Assembly (NCBI GenBank): GCA_000434335.1 | Contig: FR878245.1 | Location: 1 to 39,433, forward strand | Source of the DNA: Clostridium sp. CAG:492 | GTDB taxonomy: Bacteria; Bacillota; Clostridia; TANB77; CAG-508 | Reading direction: 5' to 3' | Length of the DNA: 39,433 nucleotides | Shown: piece by piece, positions 24,431-32,724 of the stretch | Numbering within the stretch: position 1 is the stretch's first letter | How the letters are laid out: each line of letters begins with the position of its first letter | Program-made: the position numbers and the translations under genes | Notes under the pieces: generated by a model | Database searches by the model: none | Told to the model about the DNA's origin: nothing | What the model saw: the letters and a program-made list of their open reading frames with translations, nothing else

Positions 24431-25057
24431 GTGATTTATATTAATATTTTAAAATCCTACTTTTCTTTTATTATTATTTTCTCAATTATTATTATTGTAT
24501 TCTTTTATCCCATTTTATCTTCTGATGCACTTACTACATCAAATATTTCATCTAATTCTGATTTTGAACATTTTGATTCATCTTTAAAAATTACAAAATC
24601 TACTAATGGCAGTTTTATTTGGCCTGTTCCTGGTAATACAAAAATTAGCTCTCCTTTTGGAAAAAGAAATTCTCCTACTAAATTTGCATCTTCTTTTCAT
24701 AAAGGTATTGATATTCCAGCAAGTCCAGGAACTAATATTTTTGCAATTATGTCTGGAACTGTTGTTATGGCTAAATTTAATGGTGGTGGTGGATGTACTG
24801 TAACTATTCAAAATGGAAATCTTTTCACTTCTTATTGTCATGTTTCACCAAACTTTATTGTATGCCCTGGGCAATATGTTTCTCAGGGTGATTTAATAGC
24901 TCAAGTTGGTCCTAAAAATGTTTATGGATTTGCAGATAATAAATATTATGATTCTAATGGAAATCCAACAAATGGTGCAACTACCGGGCCACATTTACAT
25001 CTAGCTGTTAGAGAAAATAATGAGTATAAAAATCCTTTGGATTTTATAAATTATTAA
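24431..25057 (+). CDS. M23-family (LytM-type) metallopeptidase
   Basis: A 208-residue exported enzyme expected to cut peptidoglycan cross-links. It has an N-terminal membrane helix or uncleaved signal at about residues 9-30, a short Ser-rich linker, then the LytM domain from about residue 63 (FIWPVPGNTKISSPFGKR). Zinc ligands are visible in HKGIDIP (HxxxD) and HLHLAV (HxH). The start is uncertain: the only in-frame GTG (24431) is just one base after GGAG, an unusually tight spacing, and no ATG is near. Spore or wall turnover roles are both possible. It is on the plus strand behind the GtrA gene but after that gene's terminator. Confidence 0.85.
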   Translation: MIYINILKSYFSFIIIFSIIIIVFFYPILSSDALTTSNISSNSDFEHFDSSLKITKSTNGSFIWPVPGNTKISSPFGKRNSPTKFASSFHKGIDIPASPGTNIFAIMSGTVVMAKFNGGGGCTVTIQNGNLFTSYCHVSPNFIVCPGQYVSQGDLIAQVGPKNVYGFADNKYYDSNGNPTNGATTGPHLHLAVRENNEYKNPLDFINY

Positions 25058-25065
25058 GATTTTAA

Positions 25066-25101
25066 TAAAAAAAATCCAAATTGATATTTCTATCAATTTG
25101 G
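25066..25101 (-). terminator. Terminator of the efp/CD1247-like operon
   Basis: On the minus strand CCAAATTGATA, four bases, TATCAATTTGG (25076-25101), followed by A then eight T. Its reverse may also slow plus-strand transcription from the M23 gene. Confidence 0.8.
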
Positions 25102-25114
25102 TATAAATTTAATT

Positions 25115-25609
25115 TTATATGTCTTCATCATCGTCATCACTGTTATGTTGTTGTTTAAAACCACAACCTCCACATGATGGGCAATTTCCAAAACATTCAG
25201 CATTATTCCCTATTTCATCTTCTATATCGCCATTTAAATCAAGCTCTATTATATTGTGACATTCTGGACATTCAATTTCATTATCTTCATTTTCGTTTAT
25301 TTCTGCCATGAATTCGTTATTACAATATGGACATACGATTTCGATTTCTAAATCGTCATCATAAATGTCTTTTTCGATTACATCAATTACATTTTGAACT
25401 TTTGCTAATTTATTTTCTATGTTTTTTTGCCCTTTTTCTATATCAGTAACTCGTTCATTTATAACTTCACTTAGTCTATCAATAATATCTATAAATATTA
25501 TTGATACTTCTGATAATTTACTTTTGACAAATTCAAGCTCCTTTTCATCAGTAATTTTTGCATCTATTTCGTCCATTATTTGACGATATTTATCACTTAA
25601 TTCAGACAT
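25115..25609 (-). CDS. CD1247 N-terminal domain-type zinc-ribbon protein
   Basis: A 164-residue acidic soluble protein. Residues about 1-85 are helical and probably coiled coil. Two paired-Cys knuckles (CPYC near residue 93 and CPEC near residue 114) would bind zinc, and a Cys-rich tail (CFGNCPSCGGCG) and poly-Asp end follow. In Clostridia this family commonly lies just after efp and before the spoIIIA operon, as in C. difficile CD1247. Here it follows efp by 17 bases, but a terminator comes next in place of spoIIIA. Its function is not known. AAAGGA lies eight bases before ATG. Confidence 0.75.
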   Translation of the reverse strand: MSELSDKYRQIMDEIDAKITDEKELEFVKSKLSEVSIIFIDIIDRLSEVINERVTDIEKGQKNIENKLAKVQNVIDVIEKDIYDDDLEIEIVCPYCNNEFMAEINENEDNEIECPECHNIIELDLNGDIEDEIGNNAECFGNCPSCGGCGFKQQHNSDDDDEDI

Positions 25610-25626
25610 ATTAAATTCCTTTCTGA

Positions 25627-26193
25627 TTAAACTCTTTCCATGTATTCACCAGTTCTTGTATCTATTTTTATAACATCTCCTATGTTAACAAATAGTGGAA
25701 CTGATATTTCATAACCATTTTCTAATGTTGCTGGTTTTCCAGATGTTGTTGTTGTATTTCCTGAGAATCCAGGTTCTGTATATGTTACTTCTAGTTCAAC
25801 AAACATTGGTGGTTCTACTGCAAAAACTTTTCCTTTATATGATAATATTTTAACATTCATATTTTCTTTAATGAATTTTAAGCTATCTCCTAATTGTTCT
25901 TTATTTAAAGGCATTTGCTCATATGTTTCATTATCCATAAAATAGTATAAATCTTCATCATTGTATAGATATTGCATTTCTCTTTTTTCAATTTCTGCTC
26001 CAGGATATTTTTCTGATGGATTGAATGTTTTTTCAATAACTGCTCCTGATATTACATTTTTTAATTTTGTTCTAACAAATGCAGAACCCTTTCCTGGTTT
26101 TACATGTTGGAATTCAACTACTTTAAAAACATTTCCGTCCATTTCGAATGTTGTTCCATTTCTAAAATCTCCTGCCATATATACTTCTGCCAT
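25627..26193 (-). CDS. efp: Translation elongation factor P
   Basis: Rescues ribosomes stalled at polyproline. It has 188 residues: an N-terminal KOW-like domain with the exposed loop VKPGKGSAF (conserved Lys near residue 35, the usual modification site) and two OB domains ending DTRTGEYMERV. AAGGAGG lies just upstream of ATG. It follows the M24 peptidase and precedes the CD1247-like gene, a common clostridial order. Confidence 0.97.
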   Translation of the reverse strand: MAEVYMAGDFRNGTTFEMDGNVFKVVEFQHVKPGKGSAFVRTKLKNVISGAVIEKTFNPSEKYPGAEIEKREMQYLYNDEDLYYFMDNETYEQMPLNKEQLGDSLKFIKENMNVKILSYKGKVFAVEPPMFVELEVTYTEPGFSGNTTTTSGKPATLENGYEISVPLFVNIGDVIKIDTRTGEYMERV

Positions 26194-26295
26194 TATAATT
26201 TCCTCCTTAAATTTTTTTCATATTTATATATAATACACTATTTTAGCTTAAAAATCAATACTGTCATTGATTTTTTTATGTTATCTTCTTTTATG

Positions 26296-27357
26296 TTACA
26301 CTATAACATAATTTTTATCTGATTTTGTTAAGCTTATTGCTGAATATTTTGATATTAATAAAGTATCTTCTATTCTTACACCAAATTTATTTGGTATATA
26401 TATTCCTGGCTCATCTGTTACAACCATATTTTCCTTTAATAAAAAGTCAACTCGTGTTCCGAAAAAAGGATATTCGTGAATATCTAATCCAACTCCATGG
26501 CCTATGCTATGTAGCATATCAAATCCATTTAATTTAAAGTCATTTTCAACTGATTTTGATATTAATTTTATATTTGCTCCTTCTTTTAAATTTTCTGCTA
26601 CTTGTATTTGATTTTTTAGTACTAAGTCATATATTGGTTTTACATATTGAGGAACAAAACCTGCAAATATTGTTCTAGTCATATCAGAGCAATATCCCTT
26701 ATATTTGCATCCCATATCAATTGTAATTGGATCACCTGGTTCAATTAATTTATCTGTTGGTACTGCATGTGGCATTGATGAATTTTTTCCTGACGCTACT
26801 ATTGTATCAAAAGCTAATTCATCTGCCCCATTTTTTAAGAAAAAGTTTTCTATTTCATTTGCAATTTCTTTTTCTGACATTCCAACTTTTATAAAACTTT
26901 TTAAATGTTCAAAACAATCATCTGTAATACTACAAGCTTTTTTTATTTTTTCAAGCTCTTCTTCTTCTTTTATCATTCTTTGTTTTTCAATAATTCCTTC
27001 TGTTTCTTCGAAATTATTTATTCTAAATTTATGCATGTATTCTTTATATTTTAAATATGTTAAATGTGATTCTTCAAATCCAACATTTTCGCAGAATAAA
27101 AAGAAATTTTCATAATCATCAAGTATTAAATCTTTTATATTATAAGCAACAATTCCATCTTCAATTGTTAAAATTGCATTTACATGCTCTATATATCTAC
27201 TATCTGTTAAAAATATATTTTCTTTTCTTGTAATTAACAAAATTCCTTCTGCTTCAATATTGGTTAGATATTTTATATTAACAGGATTTGTTACTATCAT
27301 ACCTTGCATATTTAATCCGTTTAATTTATTTCGTAACCATTTTATTTTAGAATTCAT
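26296..27357 (-). CDS. pepP: M24-family Xaa-Pro aminopeptidase
   Basis: A cytosolic creatinase-fold peptidase expected to remove N-terminal residues before proline. The N-terminal creatinase-like domain (about residues 1-120) is followed by the catalytic domain with five metal ligands: Asp in ITIDMGC, Asp in YCSDMTRT, His in IGHGVGLDIHE, Glu in DEPGIY and Glu in GVRIED. Length (353) fits the short Firmicutes form often called PepP, PepQ or YqhT. The start at 27357 has GAGGG six bases upstream; a 13-residue extension is unlikely. It sits directly upstream of efp in the usual arrangement. Confidence 0.9.
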   Translation of the reverse strand: MNSKIKWLRNKLNGLNMQGMIVTNPVNIKYLTNIEAEGILLITRKENIFLTDSRYIEHVNAILTIEDGIVAYNIKDLILDDYENFFLFCENVGFEESHLTYLKYKEYMHKFRINNFEETEGIIEKQRMIKEEEELEKIKKACSITDDCFEHLKSFIKVGMSEKEIANEIENFFLKNGADELAFDTIVASGKNSSMPHAVPTDKLIEPGDPITIDMGCKYKGYCSDMTRTIFAGFVPQYVKPIYDLVLKNQIQVAENLKEGANIKLISKSVENDFKLNGFDMLHSIGHGVGLDIHEYPFFGTRVDFLLKENMVVTDEPGIYIPNKFGVRIEDTLLISKYSAISLTKSDKNYVIV

Positions 27358-27376
27358 ACACATCCCTCTTTTACTT

Positions 27377-28123
27377 TTATACTTTATATTTTCCAAATGA
27401 TAAAATTACAAATGGTAATATTATTAGAGTTTCAATTGGAACAAACATAACAATAAATGCTGAAATTACAATGAATGGACCAAAGGCTATATACTCAATT
27501 AAGTCTCTATGTCTAATTTTTTGAATAATTAATAGAACTATACTGAATAAAGCTGCTATTAAAAATGATATTATTGATATTGCTATAATTCCCTGCATTC
27601 CAAAGTACAAACCTAATGCAGCAATCATTTTGACATCTCCAAATCCCATTGTTTCTTTACCAAATATAAATCCTCCAATAATTGTTATTGCTAAGAATAT
27701 TAGCCCTCCAACTATAAATCCTTGGAACATACTTAATGCTACATTCAAATTAAATATTCCATGTATAAATGTAAAGATTAATCCAACTTCAAATATGGTT
27801 AAAGTTAATCTATTTGGAATTATTTGCATTTTATAATCTATGTAAAATGCAGATATAATCATTGGGGTTAATATCATATATTTTATTGTGTTTACATCAT
27901 TTATTCCATACCTATATAATATACCTAAATATATAATAATATGTATTACCATTAGTAAATATTTTGGTTTAGTTGATTTTAAATATTTTTTTGTATTTTC
28001 TATTGATAATATCTTTTTATGTTTTGGCAATATAAAATTTAATAAATCACATATTTGGCCTGCCACAGCTCCTAATAATGCAACTATAACATATGCAATT
28101 ATATTTATATCATTTATGTACAT
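27377..28123 (-). CDS. A24-family prepilin peptidase
   Basis: A 248-residue polytopic membrane aspartyl protease. The two catalytic Asp are visible: Asp96 in FYIDYKMQIIPN and Asp163 in the GFGD motif (GFGDVKM). Around seven hydrophobic helices are present. The cytosolic N-methylase domain with its four-Cys zinc site, found in PilD/ComC, is absent, so it may only cleave (compare TadV/CpaA and archaeal types). GAAGGA lies before ATG within the end of yqeG, and the spacing of one base to that gene suggests coupled translation. No pilin, secretion ATPase or com genes are in the window. Confidence 0.85.
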   Translation of the reverse strand: MYINDINIIAYVIVALLGAVAGQICDLLNFILPKHKKILSIENTKKYLKSTKPKYLLMVIHIIIYLGILYRYGINDVNTIKYMILTPMIISAFYIDYKMQIIPNRLTLTIFEVGLIFTFIHGIFNLNVALSMFQGFIVGGLIFLAITIIGGFIFGKETMGFGDVKMIAALGLYFGMQGIIAISIISFLIAALFSIVLLIIQKIRHRDLIEYIAFGPFIVISAFIVMFVPIETLIILPFVILSFGKYKV

Positions 28124-28124
28124 T

Positions 28125-28631
28125 TTATTCCTTCTCTTTCTGCATTTTTTTGAAGTATCTATTCATAATGCATCTTTCTATAGGTCTTTTTACTTTTGTT
28201 ATAAATATGTCTTTTTCGTTTATGGGTTCAACTAATATTGAAAACATATTACATCTATTTGCTCCAATAACATCTGTCATAATTTGATCACCTACTGCAG
28301 CAACATTTTTTTCGTTTAAATTCATTTTATTTTTTGCTTTTAAGAAACCTCTTTTAAATGGCTTTTTTGCAAAATAAAAATATGGAATATCTAATTCTTC
28401 AGATACCTTTTTAACTTTTTCGTGATTATTTGAATTAGAAACTATGCAAAACTTAATGTTTTCCTTTTTTAAATTATCAACCCATTTTTTTATCTTTTGG
28501 TCTAAATTTCTATGATAATCTATTAAGGTATTATCCACATCTAATATTAGTCCTTTTATGTTATTTTTTCTTAATATTTCTATTGTTATTTCTGTTACAT
28601 CCTTGCAAAATAAATTAGGATATAATACCAT
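28125..28631 (-). CDS. YqeG-family HAD-type phosphatase
   Basis: A 168-residue cytosolic HAD superfamily protein of the IIIA type. Nucleophile and acid/base are Asp31 and Asp33 in LDVDNTLI. Motif II is IVSNSN, and motif III/IV is VAAVGDQIMTDVIGANR. The YqeG/GEP4 family includes the yeast phosphatidylglycerophosphatase Gep4, so a role in phosphatidylglycerol synthesis after PgsA is possible but not shown for bacterial members. GAGGTG lies seven bases before ATG. It heads a chain with the prepilin peptidase, pepP, efp and CD1247-like genes. Confidence 0.88.
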   Translation of the reverse strand: MVLYPNLFCKDVTEITIEILRKNNIKGLILDVDNTLIDYHRNLDQKIKKWVDNLKKENIKFCIVSNSNNHEKVKKVSEELDIPYFYFAKKPFKRGFLKAKNKMNLNEKNVAAVGDQIMTDVIGANRCNMFSILVEPINEKDIFITKVKRPIERCIMNRYFKKMQKEKE

Positions 28632-28758
28632 TTTATCACCTCATTTTTTCATACATATATTATCAATATATTAAGTATTTGTCAACTTTAAGAATATAAT
28701 TTTTATTTTGTCTAAAAAGAACAGATGACCTTGATTTTCAAGACCACCTGCTTTTGAT

Positions 28759-28820
28759 GTGTCAATCAGAACCGTCCCCATTGACACACCTCTGTCAATG
28801 GGGACGGTTCTGATTGACAC
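28759..28820. repeat. Perfect 28-bp inverted repeat, REP-like hairpin
   Basis: Left arm 28759-28786 and right arm 28793-28820 are exact reverse complements, separated by cacctc. The arm core is CAGAACCGTCCCCATTGACA and its complement. It lies in the 220-bp gap between yqeG and sleB. A degenerate relative is at 18806-18865. It has the look of REP elements mobilised by a TnpA_REP (RAYT) transposase; no such gene is in the window. It could also act as a strong terminator, though no T-run follows. Confidence 0.85.
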
Positions 28821-28852
28821 AATTTCACTTATAGCTTGCTCCACATATTCAT

Positions 28853-29572
28853 TTATTTACAAAAACGATGTTTTCCTATTGTTATTACATGTGGCCTTGA
28901 CCATATCCAGGCGTTAGTTGCTGTGTTGGGATTAAAATAGTATATACATCCGTATGTTGGATCCCATCCATTTAATGCATCTTGCGCAGCTTTTTTTGCT
29001 GTTTCGTTTGGTGTTAAATTTATTTGTCCGTCTGATACTGCTGTAAATGCTCCTGATTGATATATTACACCTGCTATTGAGTTTGGAAAAGAACTACTTT
29101 TTACTCTATTTAATACAACTGCAGCAATTGCAACTTGTCCTGCATATACTTCTCCCCTTGCTTCAGCATATACAACTCTTGCTAGTAAATTTAAGTCACT
29201 TGAATTTACACTTGTGCTTGTACTTGTTGAAGAGCTATTCATTATTCCCATTGCTTTTAATGTTTGAGTTCCAGCTATTCCATCTGCAGTTAATCCATTT
29301 TTTCTTTGAAAATATTTTACTGCATTCATTGTTTTAGTACCATATATCCCATCTATTCCATCTGAATAATATCCCCATCGTTTAAGTTTTGTTTGTATTG
29401 TACGTACTTCCTCTCCTCTTGAACCATATTTAGATAATGCCATACTATATTTTATAAATAAAATCGAATTACATACAATTATAAAAATACATATTATTGT
29501 AATAATTATTATTTTTGTTTTTTTACTTTTTGTTAAACTATCTTTTATTTTTTTTAAGTTCAAAAAAATCAC
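28853..29572 (-). CDS. sleB: SleB-type spore cortex/cell-wall hydrolase
   Basis: A 239-residue exported hydrolase. A membrane helix or signal anchor is at about 19-42, a peptidoglycan-binding domain at about 48-110 (SRGEEVRTIQTKLKRWGYY, DGIYGTKTMNAVKYFQ) and a Ser/Thr linker follows. The Hydrolase_2 (SleB) domain spans about 125-239, with VVYAEARGEVYAGQVAIAA and IYYFNPNTATN. In sporulators this lytic transglycosylase degrades cortex at germination; CwlJ-like relatives lack the binding domain. The start is uncertain: GTG 29572 has a weak site, while TTG 29563 has GGGGTG six bases upstream. It lies downstream of fhs on the same strand. Confidence 0.88.
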   Translation of the reverse strand: MIFLNLKKIKDSLTKSKKTKIIIITIICIFIIVCNSILFIKYSMALSKYGSRGEEVRTIQTKLKRWGYYSDGIDGIYGTKTMNAVKYFQRKNGLTADGIAGTQTLKAMGIMNSSSTSTSTSVNSSDLNLLARVVYAEARGEVYAGQVAIAAVVLNRVKSSSFPNSIAGVIYQSGAFTAVSDGQINLTPNETAKKAAQDALNGWDPTYGCIYYFNPNTATNAWIWSRPHVITIGKHRFCK

Positions 29573-29660
29573 CCCGTCTGTTCATATAATTTCCAAAACA
29601 GGGTGTTTTTATTCATATTAATTTATTATAATATTTTTGAAATGACAATTTTCAACATCT

Positions 29661-31322
29661 TTAAAATAAACCAATTATTTGTCCATTTTTATCTATATCA
29701 ATTTTTTCTGCAGATGGAACTTTTGGAAGTCCAGGCATTGTTATAACATTACCAGTAAGTACAACAATAAATCCTGCACCTGCTTTTAAATTTATGTCCT
29801 TTATAGTTATTGAAAATGGCTCTGTACATTCAAGATTTTTAGGATTATCTGAAAAAGAAAACTGTGTTTTTGACATACATATTGGTAAATTATCATATCC
29901 TAATTTATTAATTTTATCTATTTTTTCATTTGCTACATCTGTATATTTTACATCTGTTGCCCCATATATTTTTAGACATATATCTTCTATTTTTTGTTTT
30001 ATTGATTCATTCAAATTATATGCAAATTTAAAATTCGATTCTTTTTTTGATATTTCAATTACTTTATTTGCAAGGTCTATAGCTCCTTCTCCGCCTTTTC
30101 CCCAACATTCAACTAAACTCATTTCAATATTATTCTCTTTTAAAATTTGTTTTAGTAATTCAATTTCATTTTTAGAATCACTATCAAATTTGTTAATTGC
30201 AACAATAGCATTCAAACCAAATACATTCCTTATATTATCAATATGTTTCAATAAATTTTTAGAGCCTTTTTTTAGACATTCTAAATTTTCATTTTTTATT
30301 TCATTAATATCCATTCCTCCATGGTATTTTAAAGCCTTTATTGTGGCAACGCATACAACAGCATCTGGTTTTATATTTGCAATTCTGGATTTTATATCAA
30401 TAAATTTTTCAGCTCCTAAATCAGCTCCAAATCCAGCTTCAGTAACCACATAATCACAAAGTTTTAAACAAAGTTTAGTAGCAATTATGCTATTACATCC
30501 GTGTGCAATATTTGCAAAAGGACCACCGTGAATTATAACTGGGTTATTTTCTAAAGTTTGTACCAAATTAGGTTTTATAGCATCTTTTAATAATACTGTT
30601 AAAGCCCCTTCCGCTTTCAAATCCTTTGCAGTTATTTTATTATCATTAATATCATATCCAATTATAATATTTGATATTCTTTGTTTTAAATCATTCAAAT
30701 CTTTTGATAGACATACAATAGCCATAATTTCTGATGCAACAGAAATATCAAAACCGTCAATACGTTCTCTTGTATTTTTTTCACCAGATAGTCCTGTATT
30801 AATTTTTCTTAGTTGTCTATCATTTAAATCCATACATCTTTTCCATGTTACAGTTTTGAAATTTAGCTCATTTCCATGATAAATATGATTATCAATCATT
30901 GCTGATAACAAATTGTTGGCAGATGTAATAGCGTGAATATCTCCGGTAAAATGTAAGTTAATATCCTCCATCGGAACTACTTGTGCAAATCCACCACCAG
31001 CAGCACCACCTTTAACGCCAAATACCGGTCCTAAAGAAGGCTCTCTTAATGTTCCAATTGCACTTTTTTCACACTTATTTAATGCATCAGTAAGACCAAT
31101 ACTTACTGTTGTTTTCCCCTCTCCAAGTGGCGTAGGATTTATAGATGTTACTAAAACTAACTTTCCATTTTTTTCATTTTCTAATTTTTTAAATATATCC
31201 AAATTTATTTTTGCTTTATATTTACCATATTGCTCTATATATTCTTCATTAATATTTATTTTTTCAGCAATTTCTTTTATATTCTTCATTTTTGCATTTT
31301 TAGCAATTTCAATATCTTCCAA
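29661..31322 (-). CDS. fhs: Formate-tetrahydrofolate ligase
   Basis: Makes 10-formyl-THF from formate, THF and ATP for purine synthesis and one-carbon metabolism (also the methyl branch of acetogenesis). The nucleotide loop TPLGEGKTTVSIGL is visible near residue 62, with SLGPVFGVKGGAAGGG after it. The C-terminus MPGLPKVPSAEKIDID is typical. It has 553 residues from a TTG start at 31322, which is preceded by GGAGGAG at good spacing; the nine-residue upstream extension passes through that site and is rejected. No THF riboswitch was seen upstream. Neighbours are sleB downstream and the PAP2-like gene upstream, whose terminator separates the units. Confidence 0.97.
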   Translation of the reverse strand: MEDIEIAKNAKMKNIKEIAEKININEEYIEQYGKYKAKINLDIFKKLENEKNGKLVLVTSINPTPLGEGKTTVSIGLTDALNKCEKSAIGTLREPSLGPVFGVKGGAAGGGFAQVVPMEDINLHFTGDIHAITSANNLLSAMIDNHIYHGNELNFKTVTWKRCMDLNDRQLRKINTGLSGEKNTRERIDGFDISVASEIMAIVCLSKDLNDLKQRISNIIIGYDINDNKITAKDLKAEGALTVLLKDAIKPNLVQTLENNPVIIHGGPFANIAHGCNSIIATKLCLKLCDYVVTEAGFGADLGAEKFIDIKSRIANIKPDAVVCVATIKALKYHGGMDINEIKNENLECLKKGSKNLLKHIDNIRNVFGLNAIVAINKFDSDSKNEIELLKQILKENNIEMSLVECWGKGGEGAIDLANKVIEISKKESNFKFAYNLNESIKQKIEDICLKIYGATDVKYTDVANEKIDKINKLGYDNLPICMSKTQFSFSDNPKNLECTEPFSITIKDINLKAGAGFIVVLTGNVITMPGLPKVPSAEKIDIDKNGQIIGLF

Positions 31323-31448
31323 AAAAACTCCTCCTTTTACTAATAGCAATTTAATATATATATATCACAAAAAATCTATACAATCTATATTAAAATTAAA
31401 TATTATATTTATTATTTCATAATTTTCCTAGGATTTATAGTAAAAGCA

Positions 31449-31478
31449 AAAAAAATGATATTAAAAATATCATTTTTT
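31449..31478 (-). terminator. Terminator of the xse/PAP2 operon
   Basis: On the minus strand AAAAAATGATATT pairs with AATATCATTTTTT around a three-to-four-base loop, ending in a T run, at the stop codon of the PAP2-like gene. Confidence 0.8.
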
Positions 31479-31911
31479 AAACTAATAATCCTACTATTAT
31501 TCCAATTGTTGCCCCAACTATTACTTGTGTAGGTGTGTGTCCCAAAACTTCCACTAGTTTTTCTGTAACTTGAACTCCTGTTAGTCCTGGTGTTTCTACT
31601 ATTTTATTTAATAACTGAGCTTGTTTTCCAGCAGCTCTTCTCACTCCTGCCGCATCATACATTACTATAAATGCAAAAATTACTGCTATTGCAAAAATTG
31701 CAGAATCAGTACCATAGTTTTTTCCCACCATAGTTGCAAGTGATGTTACAACTGCAGAATGAGAACTTGGCATTCCTCCTGCTCCCATTATTCTTTTAAA
31801 ATTAAATTTTTTAGTTACTGCCAAATCATACATCACTTTAAATGATTGTATTGCAATCCATACAAGTATTGGAACAACTAAAAACCTGTATTGTTGTAAA
31901 AAATTTATCAT
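31477..31911 (-). CDS. Divergent PAP2-family membrane protein (YuiD/DUF212-like)
   Basis: A 144-residue membrane protein with about four helices. It carries the conserved GGMPSSHSAVVTSLAT block and the DAAGVRRAAGKQA segment typical of the DUF212/YuiD family, a divergent branch of the acid phosphatase/vanadium haloperoxidase fold. A phosphatase role on lipid pyrophosphates is assumed from the fold but not established. AAAGGGAG lies just upstream of ATG. It follows xseB by 15 bases and closes the operon. Confidence 0.88.
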   Translation of the reverse strand: MINFLQQYRFLVVPILVWIAIQSFKVMYDLAVTKKFNFKRIMGAGGMPSSHSAVVTSLATMVGKNYGTDSAIFAIAVIFAFIVMYDAAGVRRAAGKQAQLLNKIVETPGLTGVQVTEKLVEVLGHTPTQVIVGATIGIIVGLLV

Positions 31912-31926
31912 TTTTATCTCCCTTTA

Positions 31927-32169
31927 TTATTCCTTATTAGTACTAAACTCTTCTTCGCTAAAATTATCTTTTCCATCATTTATTAAAATAGTAATTTTCT
32001 TTTCTGCATTTTCAAGAATTTCATTACATTTTTTTGACAATTTCATACCTTCTTCAAATTTTTCAACTGCTTTATCTAAATCTAAATCATTTTTTTCTAA
32101 TTGATTTGCAATTTCTTCTAATTGTTTCATTGCAGTTTCAAAATTTAAATTTTCTTCTTTTTCTTCCAT
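31927..32169 (-). CDS. xseB: Exodeoxyribonuclease VII small subunit
   Basis: An 80-residue acidic helical protein, LNFETAMKQLEEIANQLEKN then LDKAVEKFEEGMKLSKKCNE, the full XseB signature. It forms exonuclease VII with XseA and degrades single-stranded DNA. The start at 32169 (MEEKEENLNF) leaves about 12 bases to AAAGGA; an in-frame ATG four codons earlier abuts the site. It is separated from xseA by an unrelated membrane-anchored protein gene, which is unusual since the two are most often adjacent. Confidence 0.93.
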   Translation of the reverse strand: MEEKEENLNFETAMKQLEEIANQLEKNDLDLDKAVEKFEEGMKLSKKCNEILENAEKKITILINDGKDNFSEEEFSTNKE

Positions 32170-32204
32170 AAAAATATTCATTCCTTTCACATAGAATATA
32201 TTAA

Positions 32205-32717
32205 TTAATTTGAAAATTCTCCTGTTTTTGGATTTACTGTATACCATTCCATAACTTGTGTTGTATCTGCATTATTTACAGATATAACATAATTTCCGTT
32301 TGCATCAATTGCTTGAACTTTAAAGTATACACCATCTGTGCTTCCCCAATCTTTTTTTACTATTGCCAAAGCTTTTTCTTCGTCACTATCTGATTCTATT
32401 TCAGAATCATTATTTGAAGAAACTTTATTTTTATTTTCTTCTATTACTTTTGTTTCATTTTTTATTTCATTGTTAGCTTCATTTTTTGCTGTATTATCTT
32501 CTACAATATTATTTTCAGTAACAGTATTATTTTCGATTATATTGTTCTCCACTGTATTATTTTCTACTAATGCCATATTTCCATTTGTATTATTTATGTC
32601 TGTATTATTGTTAGATGCTTCTTGTGTATTAAAAAAATATTTAACACCGAAATATGCTCCTACAACAACTATTATAGCAATAACTATTCCTAATATAATT
32701 TTTGCTGTTTTATTCAT
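32205..32717 (-). CDS. Membrane-anchored protein with Asn-rich linker
   Basis: A 170-residue protein. An N-terminal helix at about residues 6-27 anchors it outside. A linker of about 80 residues is very rich in Asn, Glu and Thr (repeats such as ENNTVENNI). The last 55 residues form a small domain (EEKALAIVKKDWG, YVISVNNADTTQVMEWYTVN, PKTGEFSN) that resembles PepSY-like or YpmB-like extracytoplasmic modules, though I cannot confirm this. AAAGGAG lies about 10 bases before ATG. It is inserted between xseA (eight bases upstream) and xseB. Confidence 0.65.
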   Translation of the reverse strand: MNKTAKIILGIVIAIIVVVGAYFGVKYFFNTQEASNNNTDINNTNGNMALVENNTVENNIIENNTVTENNIVEDNTAKNEANNEIKNETKVIEENKNKVSSNNDSEIESDSDEEKALAIVKKDWGSTDGVYFKVQAIDANGNYVISVNNADTTQVMEWYTVNPKTGEFSN

Positions 32718-32724
32718 ATGTATA

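Noticed and set aside
29573..29610. A terminator between fhs and sleB
   Set aside because: CACCCTGTT and AACAGACGGGGTG pair only with a four-base bulge and would overlap the sleB start region; too weak to call.
29794..30453. A 219-residue plus-strand open frame opposite fhs
   Set aside because: Antisense shadow of formate-THF ligase; Phe/Ser/Ile-rich composition and no family features.
31323..31448. A THF riboswitch or other leader RNA before fhs
   Set aside because: The region is AT-rich with no G/C-bearing conserved stems; only a weak promoter-like TTGTAT/TATATA pair was seen.
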